The position numbers and the translations under genes are program-made. Shown piece after piece: positions 63,901 to 64,000 of a DNA stretch of 64,000 nucleotides. The notes beneath the pieces were generated by a model. The model was not told the DNA's origin. It worked only from the letters and a program-made list of their open reading frames with translations, and did no database searches. Source of the DNA: Cardinalis cardinalis (taxonomy: Eukaryota > Chordata > Aves > Passeriformes > Cardinalidae); NCBI GenBank assembly GCA_014549065.1, contig JACDOX010000016.1, positions 5,629,757 to 5,693,756 of the forward strand, written 5' to 3'. Every line of letters begins with the position of its first letter. The stretch's first letter is position 1.

Positions 63901-63950
63901 GTTCCATGCTGTGGAAGAGGAGGTATATAATAGGATCATGATGAAACTCA
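57972..63950. other. AT-rich unique sequence, no gene recognised
   Basis: No coding frame is supported. A GC-richer patch at 61490-61700 has three overlapping plus-strand frames (up to 137 codons) without known similarity. A16 lies at 59530-59545. At 62534-62555 CAGAATCATAGA could be a stub of the reverse-complement CR1 end, but it is too short to call. Nothing else is recognised. Confidence 0.55.
59530..59545. repeat. A16 homopolymer
   Basis: Sixteen A between CATGCTCT and TCCAG. No retroposed body with a polyadenylation signal precedes it. Confidence 0.9.
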
Positions 63951-63951
63951 G

Positions 63952-64000
63952 CTCTTTTTCTGTCTTTTTTTCTTTTTTCTTTCTCTCCTTTGTGTGTGTG
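63952..64000. repeat. pyrimidine tract followed by (GT)n, cut by the window end
   Basis: A TC-rich tract (TCTTTTTTTC-like text) runs into TTTGTGTGTGTG at the very end of the window. The GT repeat continues beyond the edge, so its length is unknown. Confidence 0.85.

Overview
This window looks like non-coding DNA from a bird, most likely a songbird or another neoavian. I found no protein-coding gene, exon, rRNA or tRNA that I can defend. The best evidence for the host is the repeat content. There are two LTRs of the avian family with the terminal motif TGTCATGGTTTAACCCC or its diverged equivalent. CR1 LINE fragments are recognisable by their conserved 3' tail and reverse-transcriptase-region text, and there is one very old tRNA-derived SINE remnant. 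Recent mammalian-type elements (Alu, B1, L1) are absent. The DNA is AT-rich and CpG-poor, with stop codons throughout. The longest open frames are either created by tandem repeats and N-runs or are shadows of short GC-richer patches.

Layout. 1-7240: AT-rich unique sequence. 7245-7890: a GC-rich higher-order minisatellite containing a 170-base gap. 7896-12075: unique sequence. 12076-12622: a solo LTR on the minus strand. 12623-32600: mostly unique sequence with microsatellites, a near-perfect hairpin at 19593-19618, a CpG/E-box/D-box cluster at 18588-18712, a homeodomain-motif patch near 26300 and an (AT)n at 30567. 32646-32945: a second minisatellite (77-base unit) with a 145-base gap. 32946-43780: unique sequence with a CR1 fragment at 39760. 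43787-44008: a 54-base minisatellite whose period is a multiple of three. 44415-44575: an ancient SINE. 46130-46772: a CR1 tail abutting a plus-strand LTR. 49395-51320: a cluster of very old CR1 remnants. 56101-56185: a young 48-base tandem duplication. 57409-57971: a third, different LTR-like element with a perfect 18-base palindrome at its edge. 57972-64000: unique sequence ending in a pyrimidine/GT tract.

The window reads as an intergenic desert or one very large intron. Its likely function, if any, lies in distal regulatory sequence. I list several motif-dense patches that resemble conserved non-coding elements, but conservation cannot be seen from one sequence, so these are inferences. 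I found no convincing novel system. The most useful leads are the composite bZIP/E-box cluster at 18588-18712, the POU/SOX/homeodomain patch at 32255-32345, the in-frame 54-base minisatellite, and the ancient SINE/CR1 fossils.
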